A stretch of 64,000 nt of DNA from Paramacrobiotus metropolitanus. Its lineage: Eukaryota > Tardigrada > Eutardigrada > Parachela > Macrobiotidae. The notes beneath the pieces are model-generated. The model was not told where the DNA came from, made no database searches, and worked only from the letters and a program-made list of their open reading frames with translations. The DNA lies in NCBI RefSeq assembly GCF_019649055.1, contig NW_026570305.1:496001-560000 (forward strand). Direction: 5' to 3'. Within the stretch, counting starts at the first letter, position 1. Each line of letters starts with the position of its first letter. Shown piece after piece: positions 48,016 through 59,892 of this stretch. A program made the position numbers and the translations under genes.

Positions 48016-50814
48016 TCCCGGGACAGTTACGTAATGTTTGAATTAACGGGCATTTTGTAAGGGATTGTGTTGTTTAAGTTACCAGATCCGTCGATTTGTT
48101 CGACGACTCGACACTGACAATATTTCCAACATTCGAGTTAAGCGATACAAATTTTTTAACAAGTTTGAAAAACTCAAACACTTCCAGAGATTTTGCGAGT
48201 GGTTGTGAAATCAAGTTTAAATGATTTAAATTAATTAAAATTGCGCCAGTATGTGTACAAACGTACTTCAGACGACAATCAATCAAAATTTTTAATACTT
48301 TTTTTAATTGCTTGTGTGGTGCATTTGTATTTTCGGGATTTTCTTTCCAGGTTTTAATTGTGGGCGCTGAACCGTGCGGCTTGCGAATGGCCATTGAAGC
48401 GGCGTTATTGGGCGCCAAATCGTTGTTGTGGAGAAACGCGACCGGTTCTCCCGTAATAATGTCCTGCATTTGTGGCCGTTTGTGATCACTGATCTCCTCA
48501 ATCTGGGTGCCAAAAAATTCTACCCGAAATTCTGCAGCGGAAACGTCGATCATATAAGTGAGTGCAATCTTGACAGTGGTTTATTTTGGTTGACTGTGTG
48601 ATATCGAAATTAAGGTGTTCGTTAATCTGGCAGTTATTCAAGAGGACACAGTGCCAAACATATTTCCTAAGAATTTCTATTACGTGAAGAATTCTTGAAT
48701 GGGTCCGTATGCTTTTTGAAAGAGTAATGAGAAGGATACTCGATTACTAACTTTAGGTTTGACTTTCTTTTTACAGGTATTAATAGCTTTTTACAGGTTT
48801 TTACAGGTAAATTCTTCATGGTATTTTGCTCAAAATGGCCTTGCTTTTGGGAGTGGAATTCCACTACGGTGTTTCTTTTATCAGTTATATTGAACCGCCG
48901 GAATACGACGGTGCCGATTGCACCGGGTGGCGGGCCGAAGTCCATCCGGCGGATCACACCGTCGCCAGTTACGAGTTCGATGTGCTGGTGGGCGCCGACG
49001 GACGCCGAAACACGCTGCCTAGGGATTTCAGCGCAAAGTTTTTCGCGGGGTTCTGGCCATTGTAAGCTGCCCTCTCTTGTGGCTATGGATTTTTTAACGA
49101 ATTTATTTTCCGTTTTTTGACGAAAATACGCTCAGTAATGCTCTCACAAATCTTGCATGTTTGTTATTGATGCTCTCAATTCACTGAGATCGGGGAATCG
49201 TAGTGTATTGGCTCGAGAGTGGGGAACGACGTACCAGACTGTTCAGAATCTGTAATTTCATGACGCAGTATTTTCCTTGTGAGCCTCGATAATGGTTTGT
49301 GTTTTGATTTCTCCATTTGATAAGTTCGGCTGTTGTAAGCGCCTAAGCGGAAACAAATTTTTCTTTGCAGGCCACTACAAACAGTTTCATCAACCGGAAC
49401 ACGGCGGAGGAGAACCGCGTGGAGGAGATCAGCGGCGTGGCGCGCATCTACAACCAGCAGTTCTTCCGCGGTCTGCACAACGACTGCGGCATCGATCTGG
49501 AGAACATCGTCTACTACCGCGATACGACGCACTACTTCGTCATGACGGCCAAGAAGGCCAGTCTGCACGCCAAAGGCGTCCTCAAACAGGTACGCGTGAC
49601 ATGAGGATAAATGCAGATTTTATGGAAGTTGAAAAACTACTGTATCGTGACCACATCGACAGACAGGCCCTCGACAACTACGCACTGGAAGCCGCCAAAT
49701 TCTCCACCGGAAATCGTCTTCCCGCCTACGATTTCGCCATTAATCCGCACGGCGATCCCGACGTGTCGGTGTTTGACTTTACCAACATGTACGCGGCCGA
49801 GAACGCCTGTGGCATTGTGGAACGCCGCGGACACCGGCTCATGATCAACCTCGTTGGTGATAGCCTCATCGAGGTAACCAATAAAAATGCCCGTTTGTTG
49901 AAATTTTCGATAAAAAAAGGTATTGGTCCAGTGACGATCGCGTTCCAGTTTTAGATATCTCACTGGTGTTTAATTCATACTGTTGGGAATTAAACACCCG
50001 TTGTCTAAAGAAACCGTAACCATCATGTGTTGTTGTAGAAGACTGGCTAAAAGTGCCACTGTTATATCCGTTATTGCTAGTGACATTGCTGTTGATTGTG
50101 ATCTTGATTCGGTAATCTTGATTTATTAGTTCATTTTTTCGAAAATTAATTCTGAGGGCGCCAAATTTCTTTTGAGAAATAACACGACTAAGACGCTGGA
50201 GAAAAGCTCGCCGGTATCGGATTTATGCGTACCAAGTATCTGATTTGCTTTTCCCGTTCTTGTAGCCGTTCTGTTCGCTGGACACCGGTTGCGCCCACGG
50301 ATTTCTGGGCGTTTTGGATGCGGCGTGGATGTTGCGCTTTTGGGGACTGGGCACGCGGACGCCGCTGCAGATGATTGTGGTACGCGAGGCTATTTGCCGC
50401 AGTCTGTCCAGCATCAAGGACGAGCATCTGCTGAATTATTCCATCGATCCCGTATCGCGATACGTCCATATTGATATATCCAAAGCAAAGGTGCGTGGTC
50501 GGCAGAACACGAACCTTGTCTCGCGGGGAAACTGTGGCATGGTCTGTGGTTATACATGCCGACGTAGAGCGCTGTAAAACTGATGAAGCAAAAAAGTAAG
50601 CAAGAAAGAAGATTTATTCGACATTTGCATTTCAACAAATTCATTCCAGTCACGGCGTTAGCAGCGATTGTTCAGCGCGATTTGCTTGTTCAGCGCGATT
50701 TGCCAATCTCCTTGAGTGCTCCTTTGGTTGTTCGTTCGTGAAAAGTGGTTTACATTGTGTAGCCTGTAAGTAGTATATCTGTATTCTTTTTTATGTAAAA
50801 ATAAATTGACTTCT

Positions 50815-51072
50815 GTTACGTGGGGCCTTATGGGCGCCCACGTACCTTCGACGGCGAAACAGCGGCGAACCCGGATTGAGGCTTTAATGCCGAAATCTAA
50901 CTCGCGCACCGTGGCGCAGCAACACCAGACTAATGAGATCGGATCCTACAGCCAGCGCAGCTGTGCTGTAGGTCCGTCAAAACAGCAGCAATGTGTGGGA
51001 TGGAAATCCCCAGAACAGCAAAACACAATGGCGAATGGCCAATCATGAAGGCGGAGCTATCGGCCTTCACAC
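50815..51072. mobile_element. Insertion in copy 3 intron 6
   Basis: Compared with intron 6 of copy 1, about 258 extra bases interrupt the paralogous stretch ending CTTCGGTAATTAATAATCC. The insert is GC-richer and begins with a hairpin around GTGGGGC...GCCCAC. It has no terminal inverted repeats. Type unknown; possibly a SINE-like or other mobile fragment. Confidence 0.4.
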
Positions 51073-54000
51073 TTCGGTAATTAATAATCCTGCATAAATA
51101 AGGTTGCGTTTGTTTTATTATTATTAACGTATTTAAGAAGTCATCCGAATTCGTTTGTTGAACAGCAGGAGAAAATGATTTCTGTTGTGTAGGTGTTCAT
51201 CGTGCGTCATCTGCTGGACACGGACTGCCCCGAGAAGGTGGACAAGAGCGAGTTGGCGGACAACGGGCAGTGGAAGCGCACCGCCGTGACCGGACACACG
51301 CCGAAGCGGCTGCGTCAGCGCCGGGACACCGTGTCGGAGTCGGTGCTGGTGGACTGGTGCGCCAAGGGGCTGGCCTCGCGCGGCATCACCGTCGACTCGG
51401 TGGGGCAGTTTTGGGCCACGCCCTTGCCCCTCTGCGCCTTGATCCACCACTTCCGGCCAGAATTATTGTGAGTTTCAGTCTTTGACCATTAAATTTCAGT
51501 TGTTTGCTTTTTGTTGACTTTTATTTGACTTTGTTTACTGAATTGTTCCGTTGAACTGTTCGCTTGCTATTACAGATATATTTAGCTTTAAACAACCAAT
51601 ACATTAAACTGTGCATTAAATTGTAAAACTGGAGGGATATGCTGATGCGAAAGGCAGAATTGTTATGTACAGAGTATCATGTGAAATTTTTTCGTTCTTT
51701 TGGCGTGAAATTGCGTCATCTGCGCAAAGGTGTTAATGGAAAATCATCCTGAACTTAACTAACGCCGTTTCAAGTTTTTAAGTAGAAAAAATCGGGTAAT
51801 AGTTTTGAATAGAAGTTTACTTCGAAAATCGGGTGTTAAAGACAAAAGAAACAAATACTGCAAAAACATGAGTCTGAGATAAATAATGATTGTAATGTGA
51901 GGAAGTATAGCGAAGTTTTGAAAATTTTCATAACTTAAAGCTTGAAACTCAGGATTTTCTTCCGCTTTGCAGAATTCGTGGCCAGTGTCACCATGGACGC
52001 CTCGCCCTCCCTGGAAGCTGACCTGCCCCGCCGCGCCCCCGCTTTCAGTCGGAAAACACCGAGCAGTCCAACGCCAGCGTCGCCGGTCAGCAGCAAACGA
52101 CGGGTCAGGCATAGGTCACGGTTTGAGTGTGTCTTGGTGTACGTCGCCTTACTGGCGCTAGTCTGGCTCTATGTCTGTGATCCCTACCCGCTGGGCGGTC
52201 AGCCGCCACTAGAGAATGTCCACAGTCTCGAAACGCTGATGCCGTCGCGTGCCGCACCGGTTCTGATCAGTTACGAACTCCTCTTTGCTCCGCCACTGTT
52301 CGTCTAACGCACCGAATGTGTTGCTTGTTTGGGCTGGTTTGACGTGGTCGAGGGTAATTCAACGATACGTGTTTGATTGACCAATTGTACTTATTATGTT
52401 CGTGGTTACCAGTGATACAGTCAATCGGTGGTTCAAACTCAACGAAAGGTGATGTGGTTGGGAGAGCTTTGTCCATGTTTTGATTGTTCCTAACTTCCTG
52501 TTAATTTGTTCCTGTTTGTCTCACGTTGATCGTTTGGATGCTTTTTTTGTTTGGATTGCTACTCTCCGCCTGTGCTTTCCTGTTTTACTTTTGTTTCTCA
52601 TTGACTTTCCTATTAATTTTACTTTCCATTTGCTGAGCAGTGGCTCCTGACATTTCCGACGAACAGCATGATGTTGACACTTAACAGAAAAGCCTTTTTT
52701 TAATGAACGTTTCTATGTTATTGTGTACGTGACTGTTGTATTAGCACGCACTGATATTATGTAATAGCACTTGATACACTAGAGTACGATGTGAGAGTCA
52801 AAAATTACTGGAAAGCGGTTTCGTACGAACGACGTAGTCTTAAAGTGTAATGAAGTGTGTTCTGGAGAAGCGAATTTGTAGTGTTGTGGCTTCAAAACGG
52901 GGTGTTTTCTTCCCTTACAGGGCACACTGTTTCGATAATGTTCATCTAAATGGATGTTTACTCCGTCCCTTCGCTTTTTAGTACTTGGTAATTTTTATAG
53001 CAGTATCGTTGTGACTATTCGCAGTGTCGTTGCGACTAATCGTTGTGCTCGCAGTAAAATGTTTTTTTTAATTTCGTAGCACGTCACCGGTCAGGAGATG
53101 TCCAAACGCCGTCGGCCTTCCAACAAATCCGACCTGTCGCACGTTGCTTCTTCCTTATCGCACAAACACTGCACCAGCATGGACCAGATCCAGGTGAACA
53201 CGGGCGAGAAGATCAAATTCCTGGAGGCCGCCTTCAACCCGCTGCCCAGCCGAGCGCCGCCCGCCCAGTCCGGCGCCCACTGGAAGAGCAGCGACAATCT
53301 GGCCGAGCGGAAGGAGGTCATCGAGCAGAAGATCCGCGGCAGCAGTCTCCACGAGTCGGTATTAATAGAGAGTAAAGAGAAGTTCCCAGCGAAGTTGGTG
53401 GAGGAAGTGCGGAGGGAGTTCCGGGACAAGGGAGCCAAGGGGCTGGAGGGGCGGTACCCGGCGGAACTGGTTAAATTGGTGGTGTTTCAGGACAGGGAAA
53501 GGTATGGCAAAAAGTAGCGTGAGAAGTGTAATGCTGCAGCTGTGCTTAAACTAAATAACTGATAATAAATAATTGATAATTAATGATTTATTAATAATTG
53601 GAAGTTGACAATAACTAATTATTGATAATAACTAAATAACTGATGGATGGATTAACTTTAGAAAGGTGCAATCCTGTTCACCATCTGTGGTGATATGTCG
53701 TAGTGCAATGATTTTAGTGTCCTCAAAGATTATCATAAATCAGGCCTGGAAAACTTTCGTTTGCGTTATATCGCGACTAATTTTGGTTTTTTTGCCCTGT
53801 TTCTTGTCCGAATTGACGGTAAACAATTTTTCTATGCCGACGAGCATGATCCGTAATAGTGAATGATCATTGAAAATTAAATATTTTTTACTTCGTTTTA
53901 ACTTCGTCGTTTTCCCATATCTTTCTGTTTTAAATTACTTTTGGCTTTCGGTGTATTGTACCTTATTTATGCATTTTAATTATTTTTCCGTACTTTAGGA

Positions 54001-54244
54001 AGATGGTGCTGAAATTATCGGGTGACCACGGGCAGTCGAAATTCGCCGCCATCGACGAGCAGCTGGCGCGTGCCGACAGCCAACTGCGCGATGGATCGGC
54101 CTTGGCGCGCTCCCCTCGCGGTCACGGCGCGGTGTCGAGCATGGCCGACGACTACCGCAGCGTCATCAACATCGCCCCGGTGGCACCCGGCCTCTCGCCG
54201 AAGAAGTCGCTCGTCTAAGACTATTGCTTCACAGTTCAAAATTT

Positions 54245-54706
54245 TTATGCTGGAGTCAACTTCACAATCACGGTACAAACCAACCAAGGTAAAGAAAACC
54301 AAGCTCGATGGCTGTTAGCACCCTGTATGATCTCCGTTGCGCTCCTAGTATTACATAAATCCGTGCTGCAGATGCAGCGTTTGTACTGGGGGTTTCTGTC
54401 TTCGTGACATCCCACTGCGAGCTCCGTGTAAAATCCGTCTTCTCCACCTTGGCAGCCTCTGATTCGTACCTTCCTTCTATCAATAGTTGGCTTTTTTGGA
54501 TAATCAGGATCAAACGCCTCTTCTATGCAGTTCCCTGGGCAGTCCTTTTGGGAATAACGAGAAATATTGACTGCCTCCCTTTCGGCGCCGCATACGTACC
54601 TCTGAGGCTCACTGTAACTGCCTTCAGTGCAGGAATAACATTTGATTGCACAAACAGCGGACATTGACACAAGCAAGAAATGCCCCAAAACCAATAAGAT
54701 ATGCAT
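54245..54706 (-). CDS. Intronless Ly6/uPAR-domain protein
   Basis: A single open frame of 153 residues on the minus strand. It begins with a signal peptide (HILLVLGHFLLVSMSAVCA) directly followed by IKCYSCTEG, the opening of a Ly6 fold. Cysteine pairs continue through CPGNC, RGCQG, VGCHE and CICSTDLCNTRS, the last matching the family end (C-x-LCN). The hydrophobic C-terminus (WFSLPWLVCTVIVKL) may be a GPI signal. It differs clearly from the three-exon Ly6 gene at 8067. It starts 27 bp past the truncated MICAL exon 12, on the opposite strand, and the absence of introns suggests a retrocopy or an insertion at the breakpoint. ATG at 54706; no alternative start is needed. Confidence 0.75.
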   Translation of the reverse strand: MHILLVLGHFLLVSMSAVCAIKCYSCTEGSYSEPQRYVCGAEREAVNISRYSQKDCPGNCIEEAFDPDYPKKPTIDRRKVRIRGCQGGEDGFYTELAVGCHEDRNPQYKRCICSTDLCNTRSATEIIQGANSHRAWFSLPWLVCTVIVKLTPA

Positions 54707-55314
54707 GTTTTACCGATACTCACTTTACTACGCATTAGTGGGTCGTCATGTATCAAGCCAATATTCATCCGTGCTCGGCTTGTAAATACTTACTCATGTC
54801 AGTTTGCAAGTGGTTTGTGTCAGAAGTTAGAATAACCTGGATACAAAGCAAACCCAAAAACGAAACATGTGCGGTATGCGGCTAACTAGCAACAAAGTAA
54901 ATGGATAGCATAACGCTTGAAAGCTGTAAAAAACGTTGAACAGTGCACTTTGTATTAGTACTTTGTATAAGTACTTAAAACACCTACAACCCTTAAAAAC
55001 GCTATTTTGGATAAAGTCAGAGTATGTTTATTGTTGTTGTTGCATAGATTATGATAGATACATACACCTTCCGTACGGAACTCAGAGATATTTTTTTAAA
55101 TGTGAGCAATATTATAACATTATACAATTCGTTTTTCGAGTTTATTTGCATTCGCGAGTATGCATAATTGAAAAGGTGATCCCGATAGCGAAGGGATTGT
55201 AGGAATCTGCAGCTTATGAGTTCTGAAGTATGTATATTCTTCCTCGTAAAAAATAACGAAGACCATAAGTTAAAATAACTGCTGCCTTTAACACGATCCA
55301 TCGCGACAAAATGC
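54707..55314. other. Spacer between Ly6 gene and retroelement
   Basis: AT-rich, with no supported gene. It contains the 5' flank of the intronless Ly6 gene (TTACTACG at about 54727 resembles the intron motif only weakly). Confidence 0.4.
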
Positions 55315-57009
55315 TACAGTGTGTGCAATCCGAATTACCAGAATATTTGCATTTTGTTAGCCAGTGTTATCGAGATCCCAGTAGTTCAGTATTCGGCGAG
55401 TGGGACATTCTTTCCCAGGCCGGCCCTTAGGCCCTCTGTTATTCTCACTTCTTATACTAGCGCGAATTTTGTCTTTGTTGTCGCCCTTGAATGCATGGTA
55501 TCTGGATGATGGCGTCATAGGCGGCAAATTATGCGAGGTATTAGCTGATGTGGATAGGGTCATTGCTACTGCACAAGTGCACATGAATTTGGTCTAGAAC
55601 TAAATCTCACAAAATGTGAATTCTTTGTTTTCGGCGGCACACCGCTAGATCGTGAAATTGTGCGGGAAACGTTCATTAAGTGTCACCCAGAATTCTTACA
55701 ACCCACTGAAAGTGAATTGTTACTGCTGGGCGCTCCCCTTTTGCAGGCCGCTATTCCTGATGCGATTGCCAAAAAGGCCAAAGATCTCCAAAGGCTCTCT
55801 TCAAAGCTAAGTGTTCTGCCTGCTCATCAAGCATATTATCTCCTGCGTACCTGTATTTGTGTCCCAAAAATGAACTACCTGCTTCGCGCTAGTCCGACCT
55901 GGCTCTGTACAGACGAGCTAGAAGTTTTTGATAGCGTGAGCAAATCGGCACTTGAGTCAGTTACCAACGTCAGATTAGATAGTGTTACCTGGGCTCAGGT
56001 TTCGCTTCCCGTTTCCAGTGGTGGGCTAGGGATCAGGCGTGTGGCAGAACTAGCGACTTCAGCCTATTTGGCTTCGGTTTACGCCACGTCGTCTCTGGTT
56101 TCAAGCATCGCCTCTGGAACGGATAAGCATGACTTAGTGCAACAGTTGTGGCAAGCAGCTTCGGGTACAGAACTACCACCAGAAAACCTTAGACGGCCAC
56201 AGAAAGTGTGGGATACAGCAGTAGTCAAAAAGTCTTGCGAAGTAATTGTAAATTTGTTTAAAAACGATGTTACCCACTGTGCGCGCTTGCTTGCAGTTGC
56301 ACAGCCGGAATCGGGAAAGTGGCTAAACGCCCTCCCTGTACCTTCCCTTGGAACGTTGATGTCTGATGAAAGCTTCCGCGTAGCCGTCGGATTAAGAACT
56401 GGCGCACCAATCTGCAGTCCGCATCTCTGCACTGACTGCCGTCAACCTGTCGACCAATACGGCCACCACGGACTTTCTTGTAAAAAGAGCGCCGGACGTT
56501 TCCTTCGCCACACATCCTTGAACGAAGTGATTCGTAGAAGCCTGGTTACTGTTAATATACCGGCTGTACTCGAACCGAGAGGGACTGACCCCGTGAACAA
56601 TCGCCGGCCGGACGGTTTGTCACTACTGCCTTGGAAAAACGGATTACGACTGGCTTGGGATGTGACATGCGTCGATACAGTTGCCTTGTCTCACGTTATC
56701 AGCAGCAGTATTAAAGCTGGTGAGGCTGCCAGGAAAGCGGAAGAGGAAAAATGTAGTAAATACGAATATTTGGTAACCGAGTACGATTTTGTCGCTTTAG
56801 CTTTTGAGACTTTTGGTGTTGTCGGTCCATCGTGTTTGAAATTTTTACGTGAGCTGGGTAAACGCCTAAAGGATGCTACTGGCGAACGACGATCCTACGA
56901 GTTCTTGTTACAGCGTCTTAGCATCGAAATACAGCGCGGGAATGCGCTGTCGGTTACATCAACTGTTCCACGTTCTGATGGTTTAAGTGCTGTTTACTTT
57001 GTTTTGTGA
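55315..57009 (+). mobile_element. Non-LTR retrotransposon remnant: RT plus restriction-like endonuclease ORF
   Basis: Begins in the palm region of a reverse transcriptase (ELPEYLHFVSQCYRDP, then GPLLFSLL in a shifted frame, then the catalytic YLDD). Frames slip near 55430 and 55590, after which 55660-57009 stays open for 449 residues. That part has a thumb/linker region, a Cys/His knuckle (CTDCRQPVDQYGHHGLSC), a PD-(D/E)XK-like core (RRPDG, then LAWDVTCVDT, then AEEEKCSKY) and an RRSYEFLLQRLSIEIQRGN tail. Non-LTR elements with such an endonuclease downstream of RT cut their target DNA for priming. This copy lacks its 5' half and is dead. Fragments of relatives lie at 39353, 44231 and 45061. 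Confidence 0.8.
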
Positions 57010-57408
57010 TCTGTTTTTGTGTTTGATGTTAAACTGCTAGGTAATGACTAAACCAATAAATACTGAGAGTAAATAACTGCTACGGCTACGGCAGTACCGT
57101 CACTAGCTATGTATGTAGAAGTAGTTATGTTGCGTTATCTTTTGAATTTTCTGCTTTTCTTGTTGGTTAGTTCGTTTTTCGATATTTAAATTTGAAGTTC
57201 TACTATTAAGTTGCTTCAGCCCTCGCAAATATTGTTACTGAAGTGGATATTGCCTTCTGTAGAGTCAATTCGTATTTAACAGAGTTAATTTTTATTTCAT
57301 ATTTGTTGGCGTTGTTTCGGTTCTTTGTTGGTGTCGCTACTTATCCTAACACTGAGGCAAATGATCGGGTTTCCGAAGGAATATGCGCAATGACTGTCGG
57401 TTTTGTAG
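57010..57408. other. Retroelement 3' flank and MICAL intron 4-like sequence
   Basis: No ORF of interest. The last bases (TTTTGTAG) form an acceptor like the one before MICAL exon 5. Confidence 0.4.
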
Positions 57409-57510
57409 GTTTTAATGAAGTGGAAAAATTGCTGCATCGCGATAACATCGACAGACAAGCGCTCAACCACTACACGCTGGAAGCCGCCAAATTCTCCACC
57501 GGCAATCGCC
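57409..57510 (+). pseudogene. MICAL exon 5 fragment (fourth copy)
   Basis: About 100 bp reads [19 protein letters not shown] and then [11 protein letters not shown], nearly identical to exon 5 of the three larger copies, and starts right after an intact acceptor. Similarity stops abruptly at 57510. Confidence 0.8.
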
Positions 57511-57904
57511 AGCCTGTGCAGTACAAGTACCGGGCCACTCTCCTTATATCTTCGCCAAAAGCACTTTTTTGCCGGTAGCCACGGAGAGCACAGTGAGAAA
57601 GACTTCCAGTTTCTCAGATCGGGTACTATTTTGCGTTTTCCAGTATTATTGGAGCTCGCTGGGTGGCGTAGTTATAACCAATGCCCGCAAGTTATGGCTG
57701 TTGGGAGAGGTGGACTTAGTATTTGCCGCACCATCGCAATTGCACATCAGTGCAGCAGCATTTGTTGTCAATAGTCTGTTGATGAAAAAAAGCACGCGCG
57801 AACACCCGACTGGGTTAACACTATCCATTCTATACGCGCAACTACACAGGTATTCAAGCGCTGCCATCCAGCAAACATTACTTCCTCACAACGTTAACCT
57901 GTGA
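57511..57904 (+). CDS. Unknown open reading frame downstream of the exon 5 fragment
   Basis: The MICAL frame continues for 22 codons (VQYKYRATLLISSPKALF) to a stop at 57578. An overlapping frame, 57569-57904, is open for 111 codons (GGVVITNARKLWLLGEVDL, then SAAIQQTLLPHNVNL). A one-base slip would join them. I do not recognise a family. It may be the C-terminal exon of a lost gene. Confidence 0.3.
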
Positions 57905-58039
57905 GTCACTGACTCACTGGTAACATAATTATTGCCATCAGATGTGGGTATTAATACTGTACATGGCACCGGTGGTACTATACTTCCTATCGCTGCTTAA
58001 GACGTTAATTTTTTTGCCCAGGAACCCATCTTCTTCAAG

Positions 58040-59282
58040 ATGAACAATTTGCGTGCACTGCACGCGGTGCTGTATTTGGTGCTGGTGCTCCCCAGGTCCA
58101 TAGCGTGCCCTGTTAAAACAGCCGGATTAAGCCGAGAAACCAGTTAAGTTGCGTATACTGTATGTATGAACACGTCGATACTTACGCGTTACGATTATTA
58201 CCATCATACCATGTACGACAAAAAGAATTGAAGATCGGCCTGTCGGTTCGCGGTTAAAAAATTTACAATTAAATCAATGAACAGTTTTAGCTAATTGAAC
58301 TTGCCAGTGCGCAATATGAGTAATATGCGTTCAAACGAAGCATCCGCTTTTTTTTGCATATAGAGTACAACTTGTTTATACTCGTACAGCAAAAATACTA
58401 AATACTTAACTAACACAATTTGACGTAATTTGATGGCTGACAGTTAATGGAATCCTGGATGCTGCAGTCCAAAATGGCCGTAACGGTGTTGCTCATTTAA
58501 AGGAACCGTCGATGACGGCCAGTAAGTCTGCGGATTCATTTCTAACGGATGGCATCATCAGGAAACCTGAAGGAGAAACGTTACGACTGCACTGCAATGG
58601 AGACACAGCGATGGCTGCTGCCGACGTGGATAAAAACCCACCACGGCTTTCGGTCAATGGAAACCTACTTTTCAGTGCAAAGAAGAAAACGATTCCACCG
58701 AAACCCCTGATACGGCAATGCAGCTGTCTGGCCAGTTCCATAAATGAACCTTACTGGCACAACATTTCATACATCGACAGCGATTCCGCGACCGGATCAC
58801 TGACTGCCGATTTACCCGCATTTTCGCATTTGCATTCCGGAAAATACGAATGCCTACAGCACAACGGCAGCCACTATGTCGTCACCCAAACATTCTTGAT
58901 CAGTCCAACGCTTACCGCGTCCCAGGTCTTCCGGCCACCGATGGTCAACGTGACGGTCAAAGTTGGTGATACCGCCCGTTTTCCATGTTCCGTGAAGTTT
59001 TTAGCCATGGAGGGTGCTCTTAGAAATCGCTTCCTTTGGAGAAACGAAGACCACATTTTATACGCTGCGGGGATCGATGAGTTCGAAGCCCGTCGTTCCG
59101 CAAAGGAAGAGTTTGACGGAAGTATCAATACCGCCTCAGATGGAATATGCCATTGTCATTCAACGTTGACTATTTCTCGTGTAAAGGCGCATCATGCCGG
59201 GCGTTACCAGTGCTGGTTCAAGGTCGATGATCTTTTTCATGAATGGGTGGTGCATGAGGCTCATCTCAATGTGATCACGTGA
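58040..59282 (+). CDS. Secreted two-Ig-domain protein
   Basis: Exon 1 (58040-58142) starts ATGAACAATTTG and encodes a signal peptide (AVLYLVLVLPRSIA). The donor is GTTAAG. Exon 2 (58444-59282) follows an acceptor GACAG and joins in frame, giving 313 residues. The first Ig-like domain runs roughly from GETLRLHC to SGKYECLQ. The second runs from VGDTARFPC to a classic HAGRYQCWFK. No transmembrane helix or GPI tail follows, so it is probably secreted. It resembles general Ig-superfamily recognition proteins; no finer assignment is possible. An extra NxS/T-rich stretch and a CSC motif lie in domain 1. The exon 1 link is inferred from phase and signal peptide. Confidence 0.7.
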
Positions 59283-59892
59283 TAGCGCATCGTTTAACGC
59301 GCATGTGGCTATTGGCCGAATGGTTGGGAGAGTCTGTGATAGAGGTGTTCATGTTCTGTTGGTTACGGTGAGGTGGAGGCCAAGTTCATGGTGGTGTCGT
59401 TTTGTGACTGCTTGTGATGCTTTCGTTTCACATTTTGACAAAATGTGAAAAACAAAATGATTTTGTAACTGCTGCGGCTTCGGGCACGTGTGCATTTAGT
59501 GGTTGCTGTGTGGCAAGACCATACGGATTTACAGTACAACAACAAAGGTAGTCGCTTGCAAGTTTAAGTGGTTTTGCACGGTAGAGTGATTGAGTTATTA
59601 ACAGGTAAGTAAATTACTTCACAGTCAATTTCTTCAAAATAGCATTAGAAAAATTATCTTCAAAGTGAACAACATCTTCGTTCGTAAGTATAAATGTGCA
59701 ATTAGCAGTTCCGTACGTACAATAAGGGAAATAAAAATATAACGAGAACAACAGGAAAAAAAGAATTGAATGCGCTGGTCCGTCACAATCGTTCCAACTT
59801 CCTTCCCTCTGTTTGCACGGCTGCGGACCTCCCAACCCACAACAACATTTTCATCTAACAACGGAGCGTGATTCCACATCATTGCATCACGC
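59283..59892. other. Spacer between convergent genes
   Basis: 3' flanks of the Ig-domain gene and of the kelch gene. A short inverted pair, CATTTTGACAAAATG, is seen near 59432-59446. No coding evidence. Confidence 0.45.

Larger units (their letters stand above)
47188..54218 (+). pseudogene. Mical: MICAL copy 3: monooxygenase-CH part, truncated before LIM
   Basis: Exons: 5' half of exon 1 (47188-47396), exon 2 (48351-48557), exon 3 (48807-49061), exon 4 (49371-49589), exon 5 (49617-49873), exon 6 (50266-50490), exon 7 (51193-51467), exon 10 (51973-52103), exon 11 (53080-53501) and the start of exon 12 (53999-54218). Exons 8-9 are absent, and splicing 7 to 10 would break the frame. Exon 2 has a lost base and GAGPCG has become GAEPCG, which harms the dinucleotide-binding loop. 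Exon 3 has small indels. Intron 4 has shrunk to 27 bp. Exon 11 is intact here and shows what copy 1 has lost. Sequence leaves MICAL at about 54213, just before the first LIM cysteines. Confidence 0.85.

Noticed and set aside
23246-53712. Reading the 15-base motif as tRNA genes
   Set aside because: It matches a tRNA A box, but no B box (GGTTCGANNCC) lies at the right distance and no cloverleaf can be drawn around the sites inspected.
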